A DNA stretch of 64,000 bases from Thalassoglobus polymorphus (GTDB lineage: Bacteria; Planctomycetota; Planctomycetia; Planctomycetales; Planctomycetaceae). Of the stretch, positions 34,682 to 43,852 are shown one piece after another. The DNA is taken from NCBI RefSeq assembly GCF_007744255.1, contig NZ_CP036267.1, positions 1,116,001-1,180,000 of the forward strand, read 5' to 3'. The notes beneath the pieces were generated by a model. The model saw only the letters and a list, made by a program, of their open reading frames with translations. It made no database searches and was not told where the DNA came from. Both the position numbers and the translations under genes were made by a program. The first letter of the stretch is position 1; every line of letters starts with the position of its first letter.

Positions 34682-36037
34682 TTGATCACTCCTCATATTG
34701 AATCCGACGCTCGGACTGTTTTGGATGTGGCGGAACATTTCGACCGCTTGAAAGATCGAGCGCGGGAATTGGGGGAGGCGTCGAGTGCTTCGACTCGAGG
34801 ATATTTCACGCCGTCCGAAGATGAGCAGGTCAAGCATTTGCTGGTCTCATACTGGCAGTCTCGCAACGCGTTGATTGAACTCGTGACGGCGCATCAACAG
34901 GATCGAAAATTGTCAGAGGAGTTGCAGCACTCTTCTTTTTTGGTTGCCTATGCCGGGGCTTTGGTCCTCGTTGATGCAGCTCGATTCTTGCGGACGGAAT
35001 TTCATCATCGACCACTTGTTCGGGGAAAGCTGAATGAACCGGCTGCCGATTTTGGAATTGAAGCAAACACATACGAACAGATTCAGAAGTCGTTAACGAA
35101 TCCGATCCACGCGTGGCGGTTGTATCACGCTGCAAAGTATCTCAACGAGCACTGGCAAAAAATGGAGCAGATCACCGATCCTGTTCTGCGTCCGGTGATT
35201 GAACTTGTTTCAAGACTGCAGGATCGATTGCACATTACTTTGGATCGGTACGCCCTCGCACGCGTGCGGTCGCGAGCAAGAGCACTCGACAACACTGCGG
35301 GGATGGGATTGTTTCAGCAAGCACTTTACGGTCTTCAAAAAGCGGTCGCATCTCTGACGGCGAATCTGTTTGTGAAGTTTGATCACATTCCAATATTGCG
35401 AAGCGATGTCGCTCAAGAGTTGCGGACGCATTTGAAACCGGGGGATGTTCTTATCACTCGAAAAGAGTTTGCGGTGACGAACTATTTCTTACCGGGCTAC
35501 TGGCCTCATGCTGCAATGTTTCTGGGCTCTTCCGAACAGCTTCAACAGCTCGGGCTGGCCAACGTTGAGCAGGTGAAAACACGCTGGGAGAAGTTACTCC
35601 ACTGTGATACTGATGATTCCTTGCGCGTTCTGGAAGCAATGAAGGATGGGGTTCATGTTCGGTCGATCAAGTCTCCGTTTGGAGTTGATGCCTTGGCTGT
35701 GCTGCGTCCACGTCTCGCACCCGATGAAATCTCAAAAGCGATAGCGCGAGGGTTCTCTCACGAGGGAAAGGCGTACGATTTTGACTTCGATTTTAATCGC
35801 TCGGACCGTCTTGTCTGCACCGAAGTCATTTATCGCAGCTATGAACAGGTCGGCGGCATCGAGTTTCAGTTGACCAGGCGCGCAGGTCGCTGGACACTGG
35901 CGGCAGAAGATCTGATCCGAATGGCTCTTGATCGTCGGCACTTTGAACCATACGCGGTCTTTTCACCCGCACATCACGAACATCTGGCACTCGGAACTGA
36001 GGCGGAAGCAGTTTTGCGAACGACGATGAATCCTTGA
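34682..36037 (+). CDS. YiiX/YebB-like permuted papain-fold cysteine peptidase (C92 type)
   Basis: 451 residues from TTG 34682, the first possible start after an in-frame stop. The N-terminal ~240 residues are helical and unlike known families; the C-terminal half is a permuted NlpC/P60 domain: LKPGDVLITRKEFAVTNYFLPG, the His in YWPHAAMFLGS, VRSIKSPFGVDALAVLRPRL and the Cys in RLVCTEVIYRSYEQVG. Such enzymes hydrolyse amide or ester bonds in cell-wall or lipid substrates. No signal peptide is visible. A 14-bp inverted repeat lies just after the stop. Confidence 0.82.
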   Translation: MITPHIESDARTVLDVAEHFDRLKDRARELGEASSASTRGYFTPSEDEQVKHLLVSYWQSRNALIELVTAHQQDRKLSEELQHSSFLVAYAGALVLVDAARFLRTEFHHRPLVRGKLNEPAADFGIEANTYEQIQKSLTNPIHAWRLYHAAKYLNEHWQKMEQITDPVLRPVIELVSRLQDRLHITLDRYALARVRSRARALDNTAGMGLFQQALYGLQKAVASLTANLFVKFDHIPILRSDVAQELRTHLKPGDVLITRKEFAVTNYFLPGYWPHAAMFLGSSEQLQQLGLANVEQVKTRWEKLLHCDTDDSLRVLEAMKDGVHVRSIKSPFGVDALAVLRPRLAPDEISKAIARGFSHEGKAYDFDFDFNRSDRLVCTEVIYRSYEQVGGIEFQLTRRAGRWTLAAEDLIRMALDRRHFEPYAVFSPAHHEHLALGTEAEAVLRTTMNP

Positions 36038-36047
36038 GCAATGCCGG

Positions 36048-36091
36048 ATTTGTTTCATTTCGTCGCTGGCTTGCAAGGAAATGAAACAAAT
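36048..36091 (+). terminator. Long hairpin after the C92 gene, possible terminator
   Basis: ATTTGTTTCATTTC and its perfect complement GAAATGAAACAAAT (14 bp) flank a 16-base loop, starting 11 bases after the stop codon. No T-run follows and the stem is AT-rich, so it may be a weak terminator, an RNA-processing signal or a protein-binding palindrome. Confidence 0.5.
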
Positions 36092-36209
36092 TCGAAAGAT
36101 GCTGTCGCAGCGGCTCGCAGTTGAAGTGTGGGGCCGGGGTGTGACAGAAGTTGTGGATTGCCTAGAATGAATGCGGTTCGAAATCGGTTCATAAAGAAGC
36201 ACTCTATCT

Positions 36210-39080
36210 ATGCAGAGTTTCCAGTTCCCTCGTATCGTTCTTATTGCCATTGCTGTGGTTTGCTTCTGCGGAGCGATTTCCTTCGCAGCTGAAGAATTGC
36301 CTGCAGATGTACATTTCGTGCGTCATGTGTTCCCGACGCTGCAGACGAAATGTTTCACATGCCACGGGGATGATGAAGGAGAATTACGAGGAGATTTGAA
36401 TCTCAAAACTCAAGTTGATTTGCTCAAGGGGGGAGAGAGTGGAGAGACGTCGGTGGTGGCCGGGAAGCCGGACGAAAGCCTGCTCTATCTGGCTGTAACG
36501 CGTAACAGCGATGTCGTCGGCGCCATGCCACCCAAGGAAAATGATGCGCTCACAAAGCAGCAGGTTGCTGCAATCAAAACGTGGATCGAACGGGGGGCTG
36601 TTTGGCCGAGTGAGAAGCGGATCGTCGAGATTCGCAAAGAGTATCAATCTCAATGGGACGCCGAGGATGGCATCCCGATTCAAACCAGCGGGGGGCTTTC
36701 CGACGATTGGACGAATCGTCGTTACGAAACCGAAAATCTCTGGGCGTATCAACCACTCTGGGCTGATCCAGATGGAGTCCTGAAAGCTGCGCAGGAAAAT
36801 TCGATCGATGTGCTCATCAACAATCGACTGAACGAAATCGGACTTCCCTCATCCCAGCGAGCGGACCGGCGAACGCTGATTCGCCGAGCTACTTATGACC
36901 TCATCGGACTTCCGCCAACGATTCAGGAGATCGAGAACTTTCTCAATGATCCCGCCGAGGATTTTGTGGCGTTTCAAACAGTGGTTGAACGATTACTTGA
37001 GTCTCCGCATTATGGAGAACGGTGGGGACAGCATTGGCTCGACGTAGTTCGGTATGCGGACAGTTCCGGGTTTGCGAATGACTACGAACGCGGGAATGCC
37101 TGGAGGTATCGCGACTACGTGGTTCGTTCATTTAATGAAGACAAGCCGTATGACCAGTTTGTTCGCGAACAGATCGCCGGTGATGAAATCGATCCGACCA
37201 ATCCAGAAAACTTAATTGCTGTCGGGTTTCTCAGAATGGGGCCTTGGGAATTGACCGGGATGGAAGTTCCGAAAGTCGCGAGGCAGCGGTTTCTTGATGA
37301 TGTGACCGATATTGTCGGGCAAACTTTTCTCGGGCACATGTTGCAATGTGCCCGCTGCCACGACCACAAATTCGATCCCGTCCCGACACGAGATTATTAC
37401 TCGATCCAGGCAGCATTCGCGACCACTCAACTGGTGGAACGTCATGTCGATTTTATGAAAGAAGAAAACGTCTCGGGGTTTGAGGAGCGTGAATTGCTTT
37501 TGGCTCGGCGAAAGCACTATTTGGCGATGCTGAATGATCTCAACAAGAAAAAAACGATTCAGGCTGCACGAGACTGGTATCGAGACGAAGAGAAGGACTC
37601 CTCCCATTTTGAGGCGATTTTTAACAAGCTGGTTGAAAAGAAGGGGGGCGAAGAAAAAGTCAATGTGGGAGAAGTGCGGACTGCGATGCAGAAAGCGAAG
37701 ATCGATCCCAGCCTGATTCCTCCCAGGCACGTCGGGTTTCAGCCGGCCGACTTCGGTAAAGAACGGGTCGCCAGAAAAGGGCTTGAGCGACTCCTGTGGA
37801 GACTGGATCGATACGATCCTTATGCGTTGAGTGTCTATAATGGAAAAACGCTTCAGCGAAAATCAGTCAGTGCTCCGGTACGCATGCCCAAAAATCCCCG
37901 TGGGCAAGGAGAGCTTGAAGAGTCATTCATCCTGACGGGTGGTGACCCATTCTCGCCGTCTCTTCCGGTCACGCCTGGAAATCTGAGTGCCGTCAGCTTC
38001 ACGGGCTCAAACGTACCTCGGACAGAGTCAATTTATGATCGGAGATTGGAATTAGCGAATTGGATTGCATCCAAAGAAAACCCGCTGACTGCACGAGTGA
38101 TGGTCAACCGGATCTGGCAAGGACATTTTGGTCAAGGAATTGCTGGGAATCCAAACAACTTTGGGACAACTGGCAAAAAGCCAACTCATCCAAAACTACT
38201 CGACTACCTTGCACGTGAGTTCATGGACTCTGGTTGGTCTGTGAAGCACATGCACAGAAAGATTATGGCTTCGGATGCGTATTGCCGCTCATCAAAACAT
38301 TCTGACACGCAACAATTGAACGCTCTCGATCCATTAAGAGAAACCTATGCAGTCTTCCTTCCGCGACGACTTGAAGCTGAAGAGATTCGCGATTCAATGC
38401 TCGCCGTCTCTGGAGAGCTCAATCCTGAAATCGGAGGGATTCCATCTCGACCAGAAATGAATCTCGAGGCCGCCTTGCAACCGAGGCAGGTGATGGGAAC
38501 ATTCGCTGAAGGATGGCAACCTTCTGTCTCACCAGAGCAGCGGCATCGTCGTTCGATTTACTCTTTGAAGATTCGCGGTTTGGGTGATCCGTTTATGGAA
38601 GTTTTTAACTCTCCTGGTTCAGATCTTTCCTGCGAAAAACGCGAAGCATCGACGGTCACTCCGCAGGTTTTTGCGTTGATGAACAACGAACAGACCTATG
38701 CACGCGGACTGGCGATGGCAAACTCCACGCTCGAAAAATCGCCTCAAGCTTCTGACTCAGAAATTATTCAAGCGATTTATCAGCGAACGCTTGGACGTGT
38801 TCCAGTCGATCTGGAATTGAATGCTTGCTTGAGTCATTGGCAGCAAATGACCAAGCGGCATCAAACACTTGAGATCGAACGAATTGAATACCCGACAGAG
38901 GTCGAACGAGAAGCCGTTGAAGAGAACACCGGAGAAAAGTTTCGGTTCACCGAACCGTTGGAGTTCTATCAAAATTTCGTCCCCGATCTTCAAGCTGCTG
39001 ATGTCGATGCTCGCACACGTGCATTGGCTGAGGTCTGTCTTGTTCTCTTGAATTCAAATGAGTTCCTGTACGTTTATTAG
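36210..39080 (+). CDS. Planctomycete cytochrome c / DUF1549 / DUF1553 protein
   Basis: 956 residues with a signal peptide (IVLIAIAVVCFCGAISFAAEE). The planctomycete cytochrome c (PSCyt1) domain has the heme site CFTCH with KPDESLLYLAVTR after it and a distal Met in the region GAMPPKEND. DUF1549 follows (about 195-400: RRATYDLIGLPPT, ESPHYGERWGQHWLD, second heme-like CARCHDHKFDPV) and then DUF1553 (about 610-950: NPLTARVMVNRIWQGHFGQG). Such proteins are periplasmic or secreted, often in sets with DUF1501 and sulfatases for polysaccharide or other extracellular oxidation; the precise function is unknown. The DUF1501 partner follows 92 bases downstream. Confidence 0.95.
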   Translation: MQSFQFPRIVLIAIAVVCFCGAISFAAEELPADVHFVRHVFPTLQTKCFTCHGDDEGELRGDLNLKTQVDLLKGGESGETSVVAGKPDESLLYLAVTRNSDVVGAMPPKENDALTKQQVAAIKTWIERGAVWPSEKRIVEIRKEYQSQWDAEDGIPIQTSGGLSDDWTNRRYETENLWAYQPLWADPDGVLKAAQENSIDVLINNRLNEIGLPSSQRADRRTLIRRATYDLIGLPPTIQEIENFLNDPAEDFVAFQTVVERLLESPHYGERWGQHWLDVVRYADSSGFANDYERGNAWRYRDYVVRSFNEDKPYDQFVREQIAGDEIDPTNPENLIAVGFLRMGPWELTGMEVPKVARQRFLDDVTDIVGQTFLGHMLQCARCHDHKFDPVPTRDYYSIQAAFATTQLVERHVDFMKEENVSGFEERELLLARRKHYLAMLNDLNKKKTIQAARDWYRDEEKDSSHFEAIFNKLVEKKGGEEKVNVGEVRTAMQKAKIDPSLIPPRHVGFQPADFGKERVARKGLERLLWRLDRYDPYALSVYNGKTLQRKSVSAPVRMPKNPRGQGELEESFILTGGDPFSPSLPVTPGNLSAVSFTGSNVPRTESIYDRRLELANWIASKENPLTARVMVNRIWQGHFGQGIAGNPNNFGTTGKKPTHPKLLDYLAREFMDSGWSVKHMHRKIMASDAYCRSSKHSDTQQLNALDPLRETYAVFLPRRLEAEEIRDSMLAVSGELNPEIGGIPSRPEMNLEAALQPRQVMGTFAEGWQPSVSPEQRHRRSIYSLKIRGLGDPFMEVFNSPGSDLSCEKREASTVTPQVFALMNNEQTYARGLAMANSTLEKSPQASDSEIIQAIYQRTLGRVPVDLELNACLSHWQQMTKRHQTLEIERIEYPTEVEREAVEENTGEKFRFTEPLEFYQNFVPDLQAADVDARTRALAEVCLVLLNSNEFLYVY

Positions 39081-39172
39081 CTGGAAGCTATGAGTACGAC
39101 GAAAGTCAATTTGTCAGAAACTCTGTCAGAAACATAGCATTAACATCGCGAAATATAGCATTGTTGAATCCA

Positions 39173-40594
39173 ATGAATCACGACATCTTATCTCGAAACA
39201 CTCTTCCGCGGCGCAGCGTCTTGTACGGTCTTGGTGCGTCGCTGGGGAGTTTGGCTTTTTCATCAATGTTGGCTGAAGAGCAGGGGGGAAAGGCATCGAC
39301 TGGTCCACTGACTTCGAAGAAAGGGCACTTCCCAGCGAAAGCAAAACGCTGCATCTTCCTGACCATGGAAGGTGGGCCATCGCATATCGATACGTTTGAT
39401 CCAAAGCCGAAGCTTCACGATCTGCATCTGCAGGAATTCCAGCGTAGCGGCGAGATGAAATCGGCGATGGAATCCGGGAAACGCTACTACGTGCAAAGTC
39501 CGTTTGAATTTCAAAAAGCGGGTGAGAGTGGCGCAGATATCTCGACGAATTGGAAGCACCTGGCGCAGAATGTTGATGACATCTGTTTCTATCGTGGCTG
39601 TCAGGTCGACTCGGTGAATCATCCAACAGCGATGTATCAGCTCAATACCGGAAATCGCTTTGGTGGCGATCCAGCCATCGGTTCCTGGGTCACGTATGGG
39701 CTCGGGTCGACGAATCAGAATCTGCCTGGCTATTTCGTTTTGCCGGAAGTCTCATTTCCTCAAGGAGGCGCAGCGAATTGGGGGAACGGATTTCTTCCTG
39801 CACATTTTCAGGGGACTCCTCTTCGCTCTAAAGGGGCGCCGATTCTTGACCTGTTGCCGATGAAACATGTCACTCGCAAGCATCAGCGTGAAAATCTGGA
39901 TCTGTTGAAAACATTGAACCAACAGCACTTGGTACAACATCCGCAACATGATGAACTTTCTGCACGCATGGAGTCCTACGAACTCGCATTTCGAATGCAG
40001 GCAGAAGTTCCAGAGTTGGTCGACCTCAGCAACGAAGATCAGAAAACTCAAGAGCTTTACGGGATCGGGCAGGAACCGACGGATGCCTTTGGGCGGAAGT
40101 GTTTACTCGCCCGCAAGATGGTTGAGAATGGTGTGCGATTCGTGCAACTCTACGCAGGTTCCTGGGACTCACACGACTACATTGCACGTGCTCACGGCAA
40201 CCTGATTCAACGCGTGGACCAACCGATCTCGGCGCTTCTGACTGACCTGAAACAGCGAGGACTTTTAGATAGCACGCTCGTTGTCTGGTGTGGAGAGTTT
40301 GGACGCTCTCCCGATAATGGGCAACGTGGGGGAACCGCTTATGGACGAGATCATAACCCCAAAGCGATGACGATTTGGATGGCTGGCGGCGGCGTGAAAG
40401 CCGGTCACACCATTGGAGCCACAGACGAAACGGGAGCCGAAGCTGTTGAAAATGTCCATCACATCCGTGATTTACACATCACTCTTTTGAAACTTCTCGG
40501 GCTGGACGATAACAGGTTGACATACTTCCACGGTGGACGTTTTAAACAACTCAGTCAGTTCGGCGGAGAAGTCATCAAAGAACTGATTGCTTAA
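39173..40594 (+). CDS. DUF1501 protein
   Basis: 473 residues from ATG 39173. The N-terminus has a twin-arginine-like signal (NTLPRRSVLYGLGASLGSLAFSS). The domain shows RCIFLTMEGGPSHIDTFDPKP, NHPTAMYQLNTGNRFGGDP, WDSHDYIARAHGN, VVWCGEFGRSPDNGQRGGTAYGRDHNP and a late HHIRDLHITLLKLLGLD: the alkaline-phosphatase-like fold of the DUF1501 family. It is the standard partner of PSCyt1/DUF1553 proteins, here the gene upstream. Export by Tat would allow a folded cofactor-bearing enzyme. The stop TAA is the first triplet of a repeat copy. Confidence 0.95.
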   Translation: MNHDILSRNTLPRRSVLYGLGASLGSLAFSSMLAEEQGGKASTGPLTSKKGHFPAKAKRCIFLTMEGGPSHIDTFDPKPKLHDLHLQEFQRSGEMKSAMESGKRYYVQSPFEFQKAGESGADISTNWKHLAQNVDDICFYRGCQVDSVNHPTAMYQLNTGNRFGGDPAIGSWVTYGLGSTNQNLPGYFVLPEVSFPQGGAANWGNGFLPAHFQGTPLRSKGAPILDLLPMKHVTRKHQRENLDLLKTLNQQHLVQHPQHDELSARMESYELAFRMQAEVPELVDLSNEDQKTQELYGIGQEPTDAFGRKCLLARKMVENGVRFVQLYAGSWDSHDYIARAHGNLIQRVDQPISALLTDLKQRGLLDSTLVVWCGEFGRSPDNGQRGGTAYGRDHNPKAMTIWMAGGGVKAGHTIGATDETGAEAVENVHHIRDLHITLLKLLGLDDNRLTYFHGGRFKQLSQFGGEVIKELIA

Positions 40595-40637
40595 AGCATT
40601 TTGCTCTACCGTGTACTCGCGAAGAACGCATTTCTAA
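40592..40637 (+). repeat. Dispersed repeat, left half of module P
   Basis: TAAAGCATTTTGCTCTACC, GTGTACTCGCGAAGAACGC and ATTTCTA match the first half of module P. It fills the whole gap between two convergent genes: the DUF1501 stop (TAA 40592-40594) is at its left end and the DUF58 stop (TAG on the minus strand, 40634-40636) at its right end. Confidence 0.8.
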
Positions 40638-41533
40638 AAACGTGCTTGTCGTTGGGAGAGGTATTCGACGAGAGCTGTGTCAAATCTCATGCTGGTATCC
40701 AACTCGACAAAGTCGGCGCCCACTGTTCGACAGGACTTCTTGTAGGTCTCGCGCATTTCGTGAAGTGCATCGAGGTATTCTTTTCGAATTCCAGCTGCAT
40801 CAACCAGCATTTTCTGGTCGGATTCCGGATCGCGTAAGTCGCACATTCCCGTAAACGGAAAGTGAACTTCCGCTTCATCGAGGACATGGAAAATGATGAC
40901 ATCATGGCCAGCGTAGCGTAACATGCGAATGGCGTCGATGACTGGTTTAGAATCAGTCAGCAAGTCCGAGAACAGCATGACCAGACTTTTAGTTTTGACC
41001 ATTGCAGCGAACTTCTGCAAATTTTTGGCGATCTCGGTAGGTCCGGTCGGTTTCGTTTTTGCGAGGACGGCAAGGATGTTGGCAAGCTGCGAACGTTTAC
41101 TTTTTGCTGGAAGGCTCGCCTGAATTTTTTGATCAAAAGTGATCAGTCCGACCGGGTCTTGCTGATGCACCATCATGTAAGCGAGTGCCGCAGCCAGGCA
41201 GATTGAGTATTCGAATTTGGTCAACTCCTGACGATATGTGTAGGCCATACTCTCTGAAAGGTCTATCAGAAGGTAACCGGTGATGTTGGTTTCCGCCTGA
41301 TATTTCTTGACGTAATAACGATCCGTTTTAGCATAAACCAGCCAGTCAATGTCCTTCGGATCATCCCCATGGGCGTAACGTTTGTGTTCGCTGAATTCGA
41401 CGCTGAATCCCTGAAATGGGGATGCGTGAAGTCCGGACAAAAAACCTTCGACGATGAATTTTGCGCGGAGATCAAGCCGGGCAACATTCCGAATCACATC
41501 GGGCTTCAGATACTTCTCGGCTGATGAGGACAT
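40634..41533 (-). CDS. DUF58-domain protein
   Basis: 299 residues. DUF58 with a von Willebrand A-like core: GLHASPFQGFSVEFSEHKRYAHGDDPKDIDWLVYAKTDRYYVKK split over the N-terminal part, then the MIDAS-like LLIDLSESMAYTY and LVMLFSDLLTD. DUF58 proteins usually pair with a MoxR AAA+ chaperone; no MoxR gene is adjacent here. No membrane segment. Role: probably maturation or assembly of envelope or metal-containing complexes, by family analogy only. The stop codon lies within a repeat copy. Confidence 0.9.
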   Translation of the reverse strand: MSSSAEKYLKPDVIRNVARLDLRAKFIVEGFLSGLHASPFQGFSVEFSEHKRYAHGDDPKDIDWLVYAKTDRYYVKKYQAETNITGYLLIDLSESMAYTYRQELTKFEYSICLAAALAYMMVHQQDPVGLITFDQKIQASLPAKSKRSQLANILAVLAKTKPTGPTEIAKNLQKFAAMVKTKSLVMLFSDLLTDSKPVIDAIRMLRYAGHDVIIFHVLDEAEVHFPFTGMCDLRDPESDQKMLVDAAGIRKEYLDALHEMRETYKKSCRTVGADFVELDTSMRFDTALVEYLSQRQARF

Positions 41534-41663
41534 AACGCCTTTGAGCTTTCAAAAGGAAAGCGACTGAGGTCACTACTGTGTTCCCTGTGGTGTTCCCTGT
41601 GGAGTTGGACGGCATCATTGTTCCAAACGACGATTTCCGACGAACTCTGATTCTACTGGTTGA

Positions 41664-42635
41664 TCACAAACTTTCAGGACCGAACTTACCCGATTGAACG
41701 GACGTTCCATTCAAGAACTCGGCTGCAGACATGGGACGTTTTCCAGAAGGTTGAAGTTTGAGAATTTCGACAGCACCATTTCCGGTTCGCACGAAAATTC
41801 GTTTCTCGACTTGCGACGTTTCTCCCGGTTGGAGATTTTGCATCGATGCCGCTTCATCTTCTGAAAGTTCTACGATGTCGAGAATCAAAATGCGAGTCGA
41901 TTTTTTTTCCGGGAGGTGAAGGAATGTGAACGCCATCGGCCATGGCTGCATTCCACGGACATGCCAGCCAAGTTCATCGCTTCGCATTGACCAGTCAATT
42001 GCCCCATGTTCCTTGCGAATCTTGGGAGCCCGGGTGACTTCAGTCGGCTCTTGTTTGAGGTGCTCGATGTTTCCAGATTCCAGACCATCGAGGACTTCTA
42101 ATGTCAGCGGGGCGGAAAGTTCTGCCATGCGATCATGGAGTTCTCCGCTGGTTTCTTTGGGGCCAATGTCGGTTTTGACGACACCCAGAATAGGGCCGGC
42201 ATCCAGTTTCGGTTCGATCTGAAAGATGGTGACGCCAGACTCAGTCTCTCCATTCAGGACTGCGAACTGGACCGGAGCCGCCCCTCGATATTTGGGTAAC
42301 AATGAACCATGAAGGTTGATCGCTCCCAGTCGCGGGATATCGAGAAGTTCGCTGGACAAAATTTGACCGTACGCTGCAACAACGAAAATGTCTGCCTGAA
42401 ATTTGTCTAACTGTTGCAATGACTCTTCAGTGTTGACGTTCGCCGGTTGAAAGACTTCGACTCCCCCGGCAAGCGCGGCTTCCTTCATTTCATTGACATG
42501 ATTGTGATGCCCTCGGCCGACTCGGTCAGGCTGCGTAACGAGTCCGACGACATCATGATCTGAATCAATCAATGCTTGAAAGGCAGGGAGTGCAAATGTT
42601 CCCGTGCCCATCATTACCACTCTCAACGACATCAA
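41664..42635 (-). CDS. fmt: Methionyl-tRNA formyltransferase
   Basis: 323 residues. Formyltransferase domain with VVMMGTGTFALPAFQALI, TQPDRVGRG, VVAAYGQILSSELL and the catalytic block NLHGSLLPKYRGAAPVQ, then DAGPIL and the C-terminal OB-like domain (RIFVRTGNGAVEILKLQPSGKRPM split). It formylates initiator Met-tRNA with 10-formyl-THF. Usually next to def; def is not adjacent here. Two Met codons open the frame; MSLRVVMMG is the more conserved start. Confidence 0.95.
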   Translation of the reverse strand: MMSLRVVMMGTGTFALPAFQALIDSDHDVVGLVTQPDRVGRGHHNHVNEMKEAALAGGVEVFQPANVNTEESLQQLDKFQADIFVVAAYGQILSSELLDIPRLGAINLHGSLLPKYRGAAPVQFAVLNGETESGVTIFQIEPKLDAGPILGVVKTDIGPKETSGELHDRMAELSAPLTLEVLDGLESGNIEHLKQEPTEVTRAPKIRKEHGAIDWSMRSDELGWHVRGMQPWPMAFTFLHLPEKKSTRILILDIVELSEDEAASMQNLQPGETSQVEKRIFVRTGNGAVEILKLQPSGKRPMSAAEFLNGTSVQSGKFGPESL

Positions 42636-42872
42636 AAATCCTTAGCTGGGCAGCGCCGCTTTGCGCCTGACTGAGTTGCGTAAAATGTTTGTCAGGAATA
42701 GTTTATCCCAATCGTCTGTGCAGAACAATGAGATCCCTTCGGTTTCCCTGCAACGGTCGGATCTGAGGTTGGGGCTGTTAAGCGTGAAGGCGTTTCCAGT
42801 GCTTGTTGTGGCCGTGAAGGTCGCTTTGATGATTTTCTCTCATGAATTCGGAGACTGCTCGTCGCGACAGGT

Positions 42873-43622
42873 CTACTCCCGGATTCTCGATTCGAGACCA
42901 TTTTCACCGTCATTCAACGACACTGTTCGTTGCAGAATTCGAAACGGGGCATCTCCAATTGGTGCGCCTCCGTTATGGAAGTGAATTCCTTGGTAGAGGT
43001 AATGATCCATCGGACGATGTGTGTGTCCAAAGTAGACGTGCTTAATGCCTGTCTCGCGTCCGTGGCCAATGTTGTCCATGTAATTCAAGATCCGCTTTGC
43101 AACTCGCTTGCAGGGGTAGACTGCTGGAGGGGCCAAGCGGTGCAGCTGCGCCTTGATGGCGACGTCGTACAGTCGGTTGTGGAGTTCTGTTCTTGAGCCA
43201 TGCGCGAACTGTTCACGCTGAAGTTTCAGGCAAGCTGCGGACATCGTCTTGTCTGCAACATCTCCATGCAGGAACAGCGAGTCTCCCAAGCGATAGTAGT
43301 AGCGACTCCATTCAAAAGTTTTCATTTCCTGCTCTAAAAACGGAAGTCGTTCGAGTAGTTCCGGATGATCGTCATGGTTCCCAAGCAGAAAATGGACCTG
43401 ACAATGATTTGTCTGAGAATCGAATTCGCGCAACCATTCCACAGCTGCATGTGCAGTTTCATCTTCAGTGAGATACTTTGACCAACGGAAGTCGAAGATA
43501 TCTCCTCCCAGAATGCAAAGTTCTGATTCACGTGCGGTTTTGATGATTTGATCTTGGTAACGCTCGGCGTTTGAGCGGCGGGCGAACATATGTAAATCTG
43601 CAACAAAACAAAATTTCGGCAT
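42873..43622 (-). CDS. Metallophosphoesterase of the UDP-2,3-diacylglucosamine hydrolase (LpxH) type
   Basis: 249 residues. Motifs: FVADLHMF (Asp-x-His), LGGDIFDF, LLGNHDDHPE, LFLHGDVAD and FGHTHRPMDHY, the five metal-binding blocks of calcineurin-like esterases. GDIFDF together with the GNHD-D spacing resembles LpxH/LpxH2, which removes UMP from UDP-diacylglucosamine in lipid A synthesis; planctomycetes do carry lipid A genes, but substrate assignment is tentative. It lies 237 bases upstream of fmt on the same strand and divergent from the AI-2E gene. Confidence 0.82.
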   Translation of the reverse strand: MPKFCFVADLHMFARRSNAERYQDQIIKTARESELCILGGDIFDFRWSKYLTEDETAHAAVEWLREFDSQTNHCQVHFLLGNHDDHPELLERLPFLEQEMKTFEWSRYYYRLGDSLFLHGDVADKTMSAACLKLQREQFAHGSRTELHNRLYDVAIKAQLHRLAPPAVYPCKRVAKRILNYMDNIGHGRETGIKHVYFGHTHRPMDHYLYQGIHFHNGGAPIGDAPFRILQRTVSLNDGENGLESRIRE

Positions 43623-43852
43623 CTTTGTGTTCCGTCTATAAAATCCTTCGACAAAAAAACTTTGCTACAATCTTGATATTCTACGCTGATCGAATCTGAT
43701 GTTTGCGTGAATTTGCTGGATTCTCAAGACTTGCTTTAATAAGCCGCGATACTCAGCTTCAATTTTGGCACATCTGTTTATTGAGGTCTCCGTTTGAGTT
43801 ACTCTGACGAACAGTTTACATCAAATCTCAGTTTCTGTCGAAAGAGTCGGCA

